NCBI GenBank assembly: GCA_902537815.1
Contig: CACBCS010000017.1
Span: 1 to 34,943 of the forward strand
DNA from: an uncultured Pseudohongiella sp.
GTDB taxonomy: Bacteria > Pseudomonadota > Gammaproteobacteria > Pseudomonadales > Pseudohongiellaceae
Reading direction: 5' to 3'
Length of the DNA stretch: 34,943 nucleotides
In this document: one piece after another, positions 26,819-34,750 of the stretch
Numbering within the stretch: position 1 is the first letter of the stretch
Layout of the letters: each line of letters begins with the position of its first letter
Notes under the pieces: model-generated
Database searches by the model: none
The model's input: only the letters and a program-made list of their open reading frames with translations
Told to the model about the DNA's origin: nothing
Position numbers and translations under genes: made by a program

Positions 26819-27139
26819 TCCGGCGCGACCGGATATGCGAAGCAGCGTGTGTGGGCCGACTGCCATGCCTGGGAATCACAGCTACTTCGAGCGTATGTTC
26901 CTAATTAACAGGCGCACGCCGAGCCCTCCACAGCTCAGGTATCGGCGAATTGTTGCACATACTTGAGCCCAAAAACAACATCAGCAACAAAAAATTAGGA
27001 AAACTTGGTAAGTCTCTATTTTTTATACCCTTTAAAGTGTCAAAACTGGGCACAAATGGCTCGTAAAGCGCTGCTAGCTCACGCAATCCGCCCCCACTGA
27101 ATTCAGGGCAGTATAGATGGTCAATTTTTGAACAGAAAA

Positions 27140-28477
27140 CTAGAAACTGAGCCTGGCACCCAGCGCCGCTGCCAAGTCATCGACCTCAAATAGTTTGAGG
27201 TTGGACTTCTGCTCCTGATGGAACAGATTGACCAATATATCGACGTCACGGCCCAATATTGAGACCGGCCGCTGGTATTGAAAGAAGATCGACGCCCGAC
27301 TGACACGCCTGCGCGCATCATTGTCGAGCAGCACGCTGTATCCTTGATCGTCGAGTATTGAAGCGATCTCGATCTGGCTTGAAATCACGCCACCAAGGGC
27401 AGGGAGGCCCCACTGCATCCGAGCAAGCCAGCCCCCTCGATCACCACCCAACCGAAAGTCTTCGCGCGCAATGTTCTTCAAGGCGCTCATCTCAATCGAA
27501 TAGGACAAGGCGTTATGATTGTTACGACAGAAGATCCCAGCACCAGCTCTCAGCTCAACACCATCCAGCTGGCGCTGTAAGTGCCAGACCTGGTGCTGCG
27601 CGGCCCCAGATAAGAACATCTCGCATGCTGATAGGCTAGATCCGATTCGGATGCGCTGCACGAAATCTGTACCAGTAAAGAAATTTTGTCCCGCGAAGCT
27701 CAAGTGATTGAGCCCAAGCCCTTGGGCGCTAGCAGACCGCCTTGTTTCTTTGGTGCGGCTGTACCGGCTGGTCAGTTGAACCACATCAGACGCATCATCC
27801 TCGCTGAATCTTCCGCGGACTCTTCCGTACCAACGATGCTGTAGGTCGGGCGCAAGACGCATGTGGTCAACCGAAAGCGAGGTATTGAAGAGCGCGCCGC
27901 TGACAGATCTGAACTCCTCGCTGAGAGCCAAGTAGATGGGCTCTCCTGATAGTGTGAGCTCAACCCGATCGTTGTCAGGCGCGCCATTCAGATTGTTGTC
28001 ATAGCCACCACTCAGCTCTGCCTGCCACAGGGTTCGGCGAGTCAATTTCTCCCAACGCAAACGCCTCTCGACAATCTGTTCCCTGAGGCCCTCCGGCATA
28101 TTTTCCCGGGCTTCGAGCAATGTACTGGTCTCGAGGGCCGCAAACAGCTGACCATCCTCGAATAGCGCCTCTCCATAATCTATAAGCGCCGCACCATTAT
28201 CAGGATCCAGGAGTAGGGCCCGCTCGAGCGATTGTATTGCCTGTGACAGATTGCCAATGGTGAGTTCGGCTGCCCCCAGTAGCGCGAAATATTCGGAACT
28301 AGAGAGGCATTGATCAAACAGCTGCAGCAATTCCTCCTGGAGCTCAGACCAATCACGATCTTCTTCCGGATAGAGCAATCTGATGTCGGGGCAAGCAACC
28401 GCAAGCACAGGAAAGAGCGCGCAAAATGAAACTGCGCAAATCCACTTTCTGATTTCTATCAAGTGCAAGGCCGCCAA
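27140..28477 (-). CDS. TPR plus outer-membrane beta-barrel protein (Slam-like architecture)
   Basis: The protein of up to 445 residues has a signal peptide ending FPVLAVA. TPR-like helices at about 55-150 include IQSLERALLLDPDNGAALIDYGEALFEDGQ. A beta-barrel begins with WQAELSGGYDNNLNGAPD and ends in a terminal Phe (GARLSF), the usual outer-membrane assembly signal. The TPR-then-barrel layout matches surface lipoprotein assembly modulators (Slam/DUF560) and related porin-like proteins; which one is not settled. The annotated start is TTG with no ribosome binding site; other TTGs at codons 4 and 6 are equally possible. It follows the cyclase gene by 143 bases and may belong to the fecR operon. 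Confidence 0.75.
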   Translation of the reverse strand: MAALHLIEIRKWICAVSFCALFPVLAVACPDIRLLYPEEDRDWSELQEELLQLFDQCLSSSEYFALLGAAELTIGNLSQAIQSLERALLLDPDNGAALIDYGEALFEDGQLFAALETSTLLEARENMPEGLREQIVERRLRWEKLTRRTLWQAELSGGYDNNLNGAPDNDRVELTLSGEPIYLALSEEFRSVSGALFNTSLSVDHMRLAPDLQHRWYGRVRGRFSEDDASDVVQLTSRYSRTKETRRSASAQGLGLNHLSFAGQNFFTGTDFVQRIRIGSSLSACEMFLSGAAQHQVWHLQRQLDGVELRAGAGIFCRNNHNALSYSIEMSALKNIAREDFRLGGDRGGWLARMQWGLPALGGVISSQIEIASILDDQGYSVLLDNDARRRVSRASIFFQYQRPVSILGRDVDILVNLFHQEQKSNLKLFEVDDLAAALGARLSF

Positions 28478-28620
28478 TTTTGGGTAGTTAGATAATGCGA
28501 TATGGATTGTTGGCCTTCAGGCTCAAATAGCACACGGCTTATTTGCTGGACTTTTGCGAGCTTAGCCACGTAGCTTGTCAGGCAAGCATAACCCAGAAAC
28601 TACCATTTTCAGAGGCTTAT

Positions 28621-30606
28621 CTAACTCGCGATCTTGCCTTGCTTGCTTGCGAGATGCAGCACCTCTGCCGATGGCGGTGGCGCAAAGAGGACATGCGGCA
28701 CGGTCAATCCAGCAAGGAGAAAGCTTCCCTGAGATTGCAGGTTCTTATCAACGAGATGTCTTGCTGCAGAGAAGCCGACAAGGATAGGTTGAGCGAGCTC
28801 CTCAGTCATTTCCTGAATCCGAATGACGGTGTTCACGGTATCACCAAGGACCGTGAAGCTTCGACGGCTCGCCGGGCCGATGGATCCAATTAGCACGGGG
28901 CCCTGGTCAATGCCAATCCCTAATGCTAGCGGCTCCAGTCCATTTAGATTGTGCTCAGAGAGCAATTTTTCACTGAGCGCATTCTGTAGTACTCGTGAAG
29001 CAGAATACGCCGCGTTCGCACCATCGTAGTCCGCTCCCTCCCACATGGCCAGGACGCTGTCACCACGGAACTCAACAACCTTGCCTCCGTGAAGCTCAAT
29101 TACCTCATTAACACGCATGTTGAAGTAGTGCAGGATTGCCGCAATCTCCTCTGGAGGCCTAGCCTCACCAAAAGCTGCAAAGTTGCGTATGTCAGCGTGC
29201 AACAGAGTCGCATTCTTTCGGGTTGCATCAACCTGAGAGGAAGGCAAAGAGAGAGCAACTTCTCGCGCCACTGTCAATGGGAGATAGCTCGCCAAGTTCT
29301 GATAAACCCTGGCCCGCTCTAATCGAGCAACCGCAAGCTCATAAAGGACGATTGCGGCAACAGAAAGGAAGCCAAACAGGGCCGGCAAGGCCCACCCAAC
29401 CCACATTGCAAAAGCAGCCAAAACGTAAATGTGTATGCACAGGGCAAAGACGGGCAACAATACCGAAAGCGAGACCAGCCAGAACGTATAGCCCCCGCCT
29501 GAAGCTCTGGGCAGAGAGAGCAGCAGGCCAGCGAAAATAATGGCGATTACTATCTGAATCAGATCAGCGGCCACAGGCGTAAAAGGAGTCTTCATATCCA
29601 AAACGCTGGCCAGCATGCGTGCCTGGAGCTCTATCCCGAACGTGGCGCCACTATATGGGGTGGGCACAATGTCCGACATGCCGAAGGCGGTCCCACCCAG
29701 GATTACCCACGCATTGTCAAGCAGGTCCGCTCCAACCCTGCCAAAGAGGAGGTCGGAGGCTGAAACAGCTCTGAATGTCTCTGGTGCACTGCTGTAGTCG
29801 ACCCTCATGTTCCCGTTCGAATCTACCGGTATACGGAGGCCGGGATATCCCCCAACCTCGATGTATGCATGAGGACCAAGCAGGCCGTTATCCATGCTCA
29901 CCTCCACGGCCCACTCCGAAGACATCCCGAGTTGCATGAAGGCTGACAACGTTAGGGAGGGGTAGACAACGTCGTCAACGCAAACCAAGGCCGGACTCAT
30001 CCTGACGCTGCCGTCCTTTTCGATCAGCGCAGCATTATGTCCCTTAGGTATTGATGAGAAGATATCAGCGGGGGCAATGTAACTGCTGGACTGCGCGAGC
30101 GTTAGTCCAGCGATGCTGCAATCTGGAGCGGCAATGCCATGAGACATCACTCCGACTCGCGAGGACTCGGAGCTATCAGTCAATGTAGGCACCTGAGCAA
30201 TGACCGCGCCTCTTGCATCCTTTAAAGAACTCAGAAGCTGGGGGTCACCTGGCCTAGCCTCGGGATACACGATGTCATGAATCTGGAGCTGAGCTCCTGC
30301 TGCGTCAATCGCGTCGACGAGCTCCGACATTACGTCGCGTGCCCAGGGCCATGGGCCCACTTCTGCGATGCTCGCCTCGTCTACGACGACCAGCGTAATG
30401 CGCTCCTCGGGCGTATAGCCGCTGAATAAGGTCCATCCTAGCGCGCCGTATCGCTCCTCTTGGTCAAAGAGCCATCCAGATCCGATGATTGAAGCAGCGC
30501 CAGTGACCACAATTGCGACCGCTAACGCCAAGCATCGCCCTTTGGTCGGTGAGGACAGCAGAATGCGGGCAAGGCCCTCCGGCAGGGATATTATGTCCTT
30601 TCTCAT
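28621..30606 (-). CDS. CHASE2-domain class III nucleotide cyclase
   Basis: The 661-residue membrane protein has an N-terminal membrane segment (about 25-45), a periplasmic CHASE2 sensor (about 60-330), three membrane segments (about 345-430) and a cytoplasmic class III cyclase domain. Metal-binding Asp472 (HADIRNF) and Asp516 (FRGDSVLAMW) and the catalytic Asn592 and Arg596 (DTVNTVIR) are present, so it should be active. The base-selecting Lys of adenylate cyclases is replaced by Glu512, the residue used by guanylate cyclases, and Thr585 is at the second selector site. The product may therefore be cGMP or cAMP. The ATG overlaps the fecR stop by 4 bases, giving strong coupling to the periplasmic FecR protein. 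Confidence 0.88.
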   Translation of the reverse strand: MRKDIISLPEGLARILLSSPTKGRCLALAVAIVVTGAASIIGSGWLFDQEERYGALGWTLFSGYTPEERITLVVVDEASIAEVGPWPWARDVMSELVDAIDAAGAQLQIHDIVYPEARPGDPQLLSSLKDARGAVIAQVPTLTDSSESSRVGVMSHGIAAPDCSIAGLTLAQSSSYIAPADIFSSIPKGHNAALIEKDGSVRMSPALVCVDDVVYPSLTLSAFMQLGMSSEWAVEVSMDNGLLGPHAYIEVGGYPGLRIPVDSNGNMRVDYSSAPETFRAVSASDLLFGRVGADLLDNAWVILGGTAFGMSDIVPTPYSGATFGIELQARMLASVLDMKTPFTPVAADLIQIVIAIIFAGLLLSLPRASGGGYTFWLVSLSVLLPVFALCIHIYVLAAFAMWVGWALPALFGFLSVAAIVLYELAVARLERARVYQNLASYLPLTVAREVALSLPSSQVDATRKNATLLHADIRNFAAFGEARPPEEIAAILHYFNMRVNEVIELHGGKVVEFRGDSVLAMWEGADYDGANAAYSASRVLQNALSEKLLSEHNLNGLEPLALGIGIDQGPVLIGSIGPASRRSFTVLGDTVNTVIRIQEMTEELAQPILVGFSAARHLVDKNLQSQGSFLLAGLTVPHVLFAPPPSAEVLHLASKQGKIAS

Positions 30607-32057
30607 TTACTATCCCATAGGGTTAAGCCGCTTAGTAGACCGTTATCGAGTTGCTTTTCGAAAAAGTAGCCGGCCTCGGAACCGTCGTAACTTACTGCGC
30701 CGGCCAGCCGTTGCGTGGCCTCGGCAGCTCGAAGGAAGCCACCGTCGAATATCTTGCCCACCGCGCTGAAATCAATTTGCCCCAGATCATCGTGACCAAT
30801 GCTCAACATCGTCTCAAATGTTCGGTCTTGGAAATTAATATCGAGGCTGCCCCCGTCGACTCTCAGGACGGCGATGCCAGTCTCGTTATTAAATACTGCC
30901 TGAGCGCTAGCTAACTGGAATCCCACTAGCCCCAAATCAGAGGCTACGCGACGCGGGTTAGCATCCCGTCTAAATAACCCGTAGCTGAGATTGCCGACAG
31001 AAACACGCCTTGATTCATTTGCTTCCGCAAAACTCAGCGCAAGGCGATTGGCAGAGGATGGGATAGCGCCGTAGTAACCCCATACCAACTGACGATCGTT
31101 AAGTGACGTGGCCGTGAGTTTTGATGGTGGAGTGTAGTCGAAACCCTGTACTTGCCCATCTGGAGTCACAACGATAGGGTCTACAGGCAGAAAATCCGTT
31201 GTCGACACCTTAGCCGCTGCAACCTCTGCGCCGGCCCGAACTGCCGGAGAGGTAACAACCTCAAGATACACCTCGTTGTTCAGGCTTTTGGAGGAACCCT
31301 CAGTGTCGTTGTCGGAGCTAGACACGACCCCTTCTCCAGAGAGGAGCTCGGGGGCAGTCATACGCTGAATTTGCCTTTGGAGAGCACCGGGCTCCCTTAT
31401 GCTCTGACTGGCCAGCAAAGTAGGAATAGATTCACCCGACTCAATAGAAGCAAGCTGCAGACCGTCACGCATGAGCTCCAGCCCCTCACCCGAACAGGGG
31501 CCCAGGCCGTCCTCTGAACAAGCCCCCGAGAAGGGCGCGATAAAGATCGCGCCCTCATTGACCAGGGCCCGTGTCTGCCGAGAGTCTGCGCCGACCACAA
31601 AGTCAGTACCTCTAACACCGATCGCAGCTACCGGAGTATTGAGTCTAAAACGCTGGCGTGCTGCCTTCGAAGCCTGCCCAGAAATAGCCCGAGCGACTCC
31701 CTCATCCAGGTTCAACTTGACTGTAGAAGCCTCAGGATTGTTGATGTCGAAGCGGTAGACCTCTATTTCCAATGTGCTATTCGGCCTGACGCTTAGCAAG
31801 GCTTCGTCAATAAATCTGATGTGTACATGGCCGTTAGAAGTGGTCTCTATGCGGCTACCCTCAAAAACAAGCGAACCTCGCGAGAGATCGACCATGTCGC
31901 CTTCCGAATTGATCAGAGTGGCACGACCAAGCACCAGCGCCACCTCTCCGATTGGCTCCGTAGTCGGCATGGCAGTCAGTCCAACCATTGGGAGACACGT
32001 AAGCAGAATCGCTGCCAGAAATCGGGGGCCAGCCTGAAAAAACGAATATGTAGTCAT
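30603..32057 (-). CDS. Exported FecR-domain protein with TbpB-like C-terminal barrel
   Basis: The 484-residue protein has an N-terminal signal or membrane segment (FLAAILLTCLPMVGLTA). A FecR domain follows at about 40-165, with IGEVALVLGRATL, GSLVFEGSRIET, LLSVRPNSTLEIEVYRF and FRLNTPVAAIGVRGTDFVV. The last 130 residues alternate strands and Gly (VLRVDGGSLDINFQDRTFET, IDFSAVGKIFDGGFLR, AVSYDGSEAGYFFEKQ) in the way of transferrin-binding-protein-B-type small barrels. No sigma factor is adjacent, so this is not the classic FecI-FecR pair. It is cotranscribed with the CHASE2 cyclase and probably informs it. No clear ribosome binding site precedes the ATG. Confidence 0.82.
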   Translation of the reverse strand: MTTYSFFQAGPRFLAAILLTCLPMVGLTAMPTTEPIGEVALVLGRATLINSEGDMVDLSRGSLVFEGSRIETTSNGHVHIRFIDEALLSVRPNSTLEIEVYRFDINNPEASTVKLNLDEGVARAISGQASKAARQRFRLNTPVAAIGVRGTDFVVGADSRQTRALVNEGAIFIAPFSGACSEDGLGPCSGEGLELMRDGLQLASIESGESIPTLLASQSIREPGALQRQIQRMTAPELLSGEGVVSSSDNDTEGSSKSLNNEVYLEVVTSPAVRAGAEVAAAKVSTTDFLPVDPIVVTPDGQVQGFDYTPPSKLTATSLNDRQLVWGYYGAIPSSANRLALSFAEANESRRVSVGNLSYGLFRRDANPRRVASDLGLVGFQLASAQAVFNNETGIAVLRVDGGSLDINFQDRTFETMLSIGHDDLGQIDFSAVGKIFDGGFLRAAEATQRLAGAVSYDGSEAGYFFEKQLDNGLLSGLTLWDSK

Positions 32058-32091
32058 TTCGCAAAAATAATATTTAGCATTTAGGTGCGGG

Positions 32092-32097
32092 ACTATA
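32092..32097 (-). promoter_or_regulatory. -10 box of the fecR-cyclase promoter
   Basis: TATAGT on the - strand begins 30.5 bases from the centre of the CRP-type site at 32120-32135, the same distance as at the S-layer gene. A class II position near -42 is predicted. Confidence 0.5.
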
Positions 32098-32119
32098 GCC
32101 CTAAGAATCTCTAAAGTCA

Positions 32120-32135
32120 GGTGACGGCGGTCACA
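32120..32135. promoter_or_regulatory. CRP-type operator shared by divergent fecR and crp-like genes
   Basis: GGTGA-CGGCGG-TCACA differs from TGTGA-N6-TCACA at one base. With its flank it shares GTGACG-N2-GGTCACAT with the S-layer operator. It lies between the fecR and regulator start codons, so it can serve both promoters and allow autoregulation. Confidence 0.68.
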
Positions 32136-32154
32136 TTTGCATCCGATACTCCAA

Positions 32155-32183
32155 TTTACCTTTAAGCATCAGGCACTTATACT
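32155..32183 (+). promoter_or_regulatory. Candidate promoter of the crp-like regulator gene
   Basis: TTTACC at 32155-32160 and TATACT at 32178-32183 are spaced by 17 bases. The CRP-type site is centred about 62 bases upstream of the expected start, the class I position. The leader would be about 50 bases. Confidence 0.5.
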
Positions 32184-32239
32184 CACGCAAAGATTAATGG
32201 CGCCGAACACCTCCCAATACAAGAAACATCAAATATTCC

Positions 32240-32956
32240 ATGGACGTCACGCCTGACCTGCTGGGTGCATTTCCCCTGCTTAAGCCACTTCCCAATGAGC
32301 TTCTCACCGAGCTCGCTGTGATGTGCACAGCGGAGAAGTTCTCTCGACGCGGTATAGTCATCGATCCTGAGGCCAGCGCTGACTCGATATGTTTCCTGTT
32401 TGAAGGAAGGCTCCAGGGAGTTGACTTCACCATCGACGGCAGAGAGGTCGGCCTGTTCTTCGTCGAGCCAGGAGATTTTTGTGGCGAGATTGTGCTGTTT
32501 GATGAAATTTCCCAAACAAACTACGTTATTGCCTTGTCACAATCTTTGGTCGTTAAGGTCCCTCGCTCCAAGCTCAAATCGATAATGCTCGAGTTTCCCA
32601 GCATAATGAATACTTTGGGCAACAAACTCGCTTCAAGGGTGAGGTACCTGACGTATCAGCGTGCCCTGCTCGCAATACCTAATATCCAGCAGAGAGTATG
32701 CTGCCAGCTATGGATGCTGTGTAAGGATTCCCGCCATGATGCGCAGCCAGGTCCAGAGGCAGAAATCGCGAACCCACCTACCCACCTCGAAATAGCGAAC
32801 ATGCTCAGCATCAGCCGGGAAAGTGTTACCCGTGTATTTCAGACTTTACAAAATCGGCAGATAGTAAAACGCAACGGCCCGTCCTCTTTGATCATTACCC
32901 ATCCCAATAAACTCAAGGCGCTTGCTGAGGACAGTAATGGTTCGGGTGATACTTAG
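32240..32956 (+). CDS. CRP/FNR-family transcription regulator
   Basis: The 238-residue protein has an N-terminal cyclic-nucleotide-binding-like beta-roll (about 10-125, with ICFLFEGRLQGV and EPGDFCGEIVLFDE). A long dimer helix and a winged HTH at about 175-225 follow. The recognition helix SRESVTRVFQTL keeps the Arg193, Glu194 and Arg198 pattern that lets CRP read TGTGA. In the phosphate-binding cassette GEI is kept, but the Arg that holds the cNMP phosphate in CRP aligns with Thr93, so ligand binding may differ. There is no N-terminal FNR Cys cluster. It lies divergent from fecR-cyclase and 67 bases upstream of the secretion genes. No good ribosome binding site is visible. Confidence 0.88.
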   Translation: MDVTPDLLGAFPLLKPLPNELLTELAVMCTAEKFSRRGIVIDPEASADSICFLFEGRLQGVDFTIDGREVGLFFVEPGDFCGEIVLFDEISQTNYVIALSQSLVVKVPRSKLKSIMLEFPSIMNTLGNKLASRVRYLTYQRALLAIPNIQQRVCCQLWMLCKDSRHDAQPGPEAEIANPPTHLEIANMLSISRESVTRVFQTLQNRQIVKRNGPSSLIITHPNKLKALAEDSNGSGDT

Positions 32957-33023
32957 GCCAGACATTGAATTAGCGGCCCCGAGACCCAACTATACGTAAC
33001 TTCAGATAGTGCAGGTAATGAGC

Positions 33024-34736
33024 ATGACCGCCAAACGTGAATCCCGGAACGAGTTACAGCAGAGCCTAGACGCATGCAGAGAGTATGTTGTCTACGCAGG
33101 GCTGTTCAGTGCCGCCATCAACCTGCTCCTGCTGACTCCTATCATCTACATGCTTACTGTTTACGATAGGGTAATAGCCAGCGGCAGCCTTTCGACTCTA
33201 ACGATGCTCACACTCTTAATGATTGCGTTACTGCTTGCCGTTGGGGGGTTTGAGTGGGTCAGGAGTATGTTACTGATCGGGCTGAGCAACAAGCTCGAAG
33301 AGAGGCTTCGCAGACGAGTCACTGACGCCACCTTCAAGAGGTCTCTATTAACAGGGGGAATGATCAGCAATGCCCAGCCGGTCAGCGATCTAACCTCTTT
33401 GAGGCAATTCATCAGTGGTAACGGCCTGTTTGCATTTTTCGATGCGCCTTGGTTTCCAATCTACATCATTGTGATGTTCCTGTTCCACCCGTGGTTTGGC
33501 GTCACCGGCATTGTCGGCGGAGCGATAATGGTGGCAATAGCAGTGGTAAACACTTTGGTGACTGACGCAATGTTGAAAGAAGCCAATGAGAACGCCGTCC
33601 GATCAAGCGCGCAATTTCAGAGTAGCCTGCGAAACGCTGAGGTAGTTGCCGCAATGGGGATGTCTAGAGACATTGCCAATAAACAAGACCTACTCAACGA
33701 CAAGGTAATCGATCAGCAGACCACGGCAAGCTCTCGCGCCGGTGCTCTGAATGGGCTGTCCAAGTCACTAAGGCTGATATTGCAATCTCTTGTATTAGGG
33801 CTCGGTGCTTTCTTAACGCTGCAGCAAGAGATTTCGCCAGGGATGATGATCGCAGGCTCACTGCTCCTCGGCAGAGCACTTGCACCAATCGACATGTTAG
33901 TTGGGTCCTGGAAGGGATACTCGGTAGCTGTCGCACAGTACAACGGGTTGAAAGAGCTGCTGGAAAAGATACCAGTCGACCCAGAGCGCATGCCATTGCC
34001 GGACCCCGAAGGCGAGCTCTTGGTGGAGCAGGTGACAATTGTACCCCCAGGGTCACGCAGTGCTGCTGTACGAGGCGTCACCTTTCAACTCAGCCCTGGG
34101 GAGATGCTCGGAATAGTCGGCCCGAGCGCTTCTGGTAAATCTACGCTGGCTAGAGGCGTTCTGGGAATCTGGCCCGCCTACGCGGGTAAAGTGAGGCTCG
34201 ACGGGGCGGACATTACTTCATGGGACCGCTCAGAGCTCGGGCCGCACATTGGCTACTTGCCGCAAGATATTGAGCTATTTGATGGGACGATTGCGGAAAA
34301 CATTTCTCGTTTCCGAGTCGCTGATTCTAGTGAAATCGTAGAGGCAGCAAAGCTAGCCGGCGTCCACGAGCTGATACTCAGGCTACCCCAGGGTTACGAT
34401 ACGGTAATTGGCTCTTCTGGTGGCGTACTTTCCGGGGGACAGAGGCAACGTATAGCGTTGGCAAGAGCTGTGTTCGGAAGCCCCAAGCTACTGATTCTTG
34501 ATGAGCCCAACTCGAACCTCGACGACCAAGGAGAAAAAGAATTAGTGCCCGCACTTGAGCGCATCAAAGCAAGCGGATGCACAGCGCTCGTCATAACACA
34601 CAGAACCATGATTCTGAAGTGTGTAGACAAGCTACTAGTATTAAGAGATGGCGCCCTTGCTGGCTTCGGCCCGAGGGATGACGTCTTATCGGCTTTAACC
34701 AAGCAGCAGCCCGCAATAAAAGCAGCTTCTAGCTAG
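33024..34736 (+). CDS. Type I secretion ABC transporter ATPase/permease, PrtD type
   Basis: The 570-residue half transporter has an N-terminal transmembrane domain (about 20-300; no C39 peptidase domain) containing the LLTPIIYMLTVYDRVIAS segment typical of the PrtD/HasD/RsaD family and DAPWFPIYI. The ATPase domain has Walker A GPSASGKST (from about 366), signature LSGGQRQR (from about 469) and Walker B LLILDEP (from about 489). It drives one-step export of RTX proteins with a C-terminal signal. I choose the ATG at 33024 because AGG lies 8 bases upstream; GTG at 33009 and ATG at 33018 are alternatives. It is probably cotranscribed with the regulator and the adaptor. Confidence 0.93.
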   Translation: MTAKRESRNELQQSLDACREYVVYAGLFSAAINLLLLTPIIYMLTVYDRVIASGSLSTLTMLTLLMIALLLAVGGFEWVRSMLLIGLSNKLEERLRRRVTDATFKRSLLTGGMISNAQPVSDLTSLRQFISGNGLFAFFDAPWFPIYIIVMFLFHPWFGVTGIVGGAIMVAIAVVNTLVTDAMLKEANENAVRSSAQFQSSLRNAEVVAAMGMSRDIANKQDLLNDKVIDQQTTASSRAGALNGLSKSLRLILQSLVLGLGAFLTLQQEISPGMMIAGSLLLGRALAPIDMLVGSWKGYSVAVAQYNGLKELLEKIPVDPERMPLPDPEGELLVEQVTIVPPGSRSAAVRGVTFQLSPGEMLGIVGPSASGKSTLARGVLGIWPAYAGKVRLDGADITSWDRSELGPHIGYLPQDIELFDGTIAENISRFRVADSSEIVEAAKLAGVHELILRLPQGYDTVIGSSGGVLSGGQRQRIALARAVFGSPKLLILDEPNSNLDDQGEKELVPALERIKASGCTALVITHRTMILKCVDKLLVLRDGALAGFGPRDDVLSALTKQQPAIKAASS

Positions 34737-34750
34737 CCGGAGTTCTAACT

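Larger units (their letters stand above)
26571..27139. other. Control region of the S-layer-like gene
   Basis: There is no gene in these 569 bases. They hold, reading leftward, a perfect CRP-type site, a -10 box, a predicted leader of about 200 bases with a small GGC-GAAA-GCC hairpin near its 5' end (26742-26751), and a 14-base palindrome close to the ribosome binding site. The AT-rich part 26940-27139 lies beyond the end of the outer-membrane gene and shows no clear terminator. Confidence 0.65.

Noticed and set aside
26585..26908. + strand 107-residue frame in the S-layer control region
   Set aside because: There is no family signal or ribosome binding site, and it overlaps the predicted promoter and operator of the opposite strand.
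27358..27707. + strand frames opposite the outer-membrane barrel gene
   Set aside because: They are antisense to a gene with a clear signal peptide, TPR and barrel pattern; no domain is seen in them.
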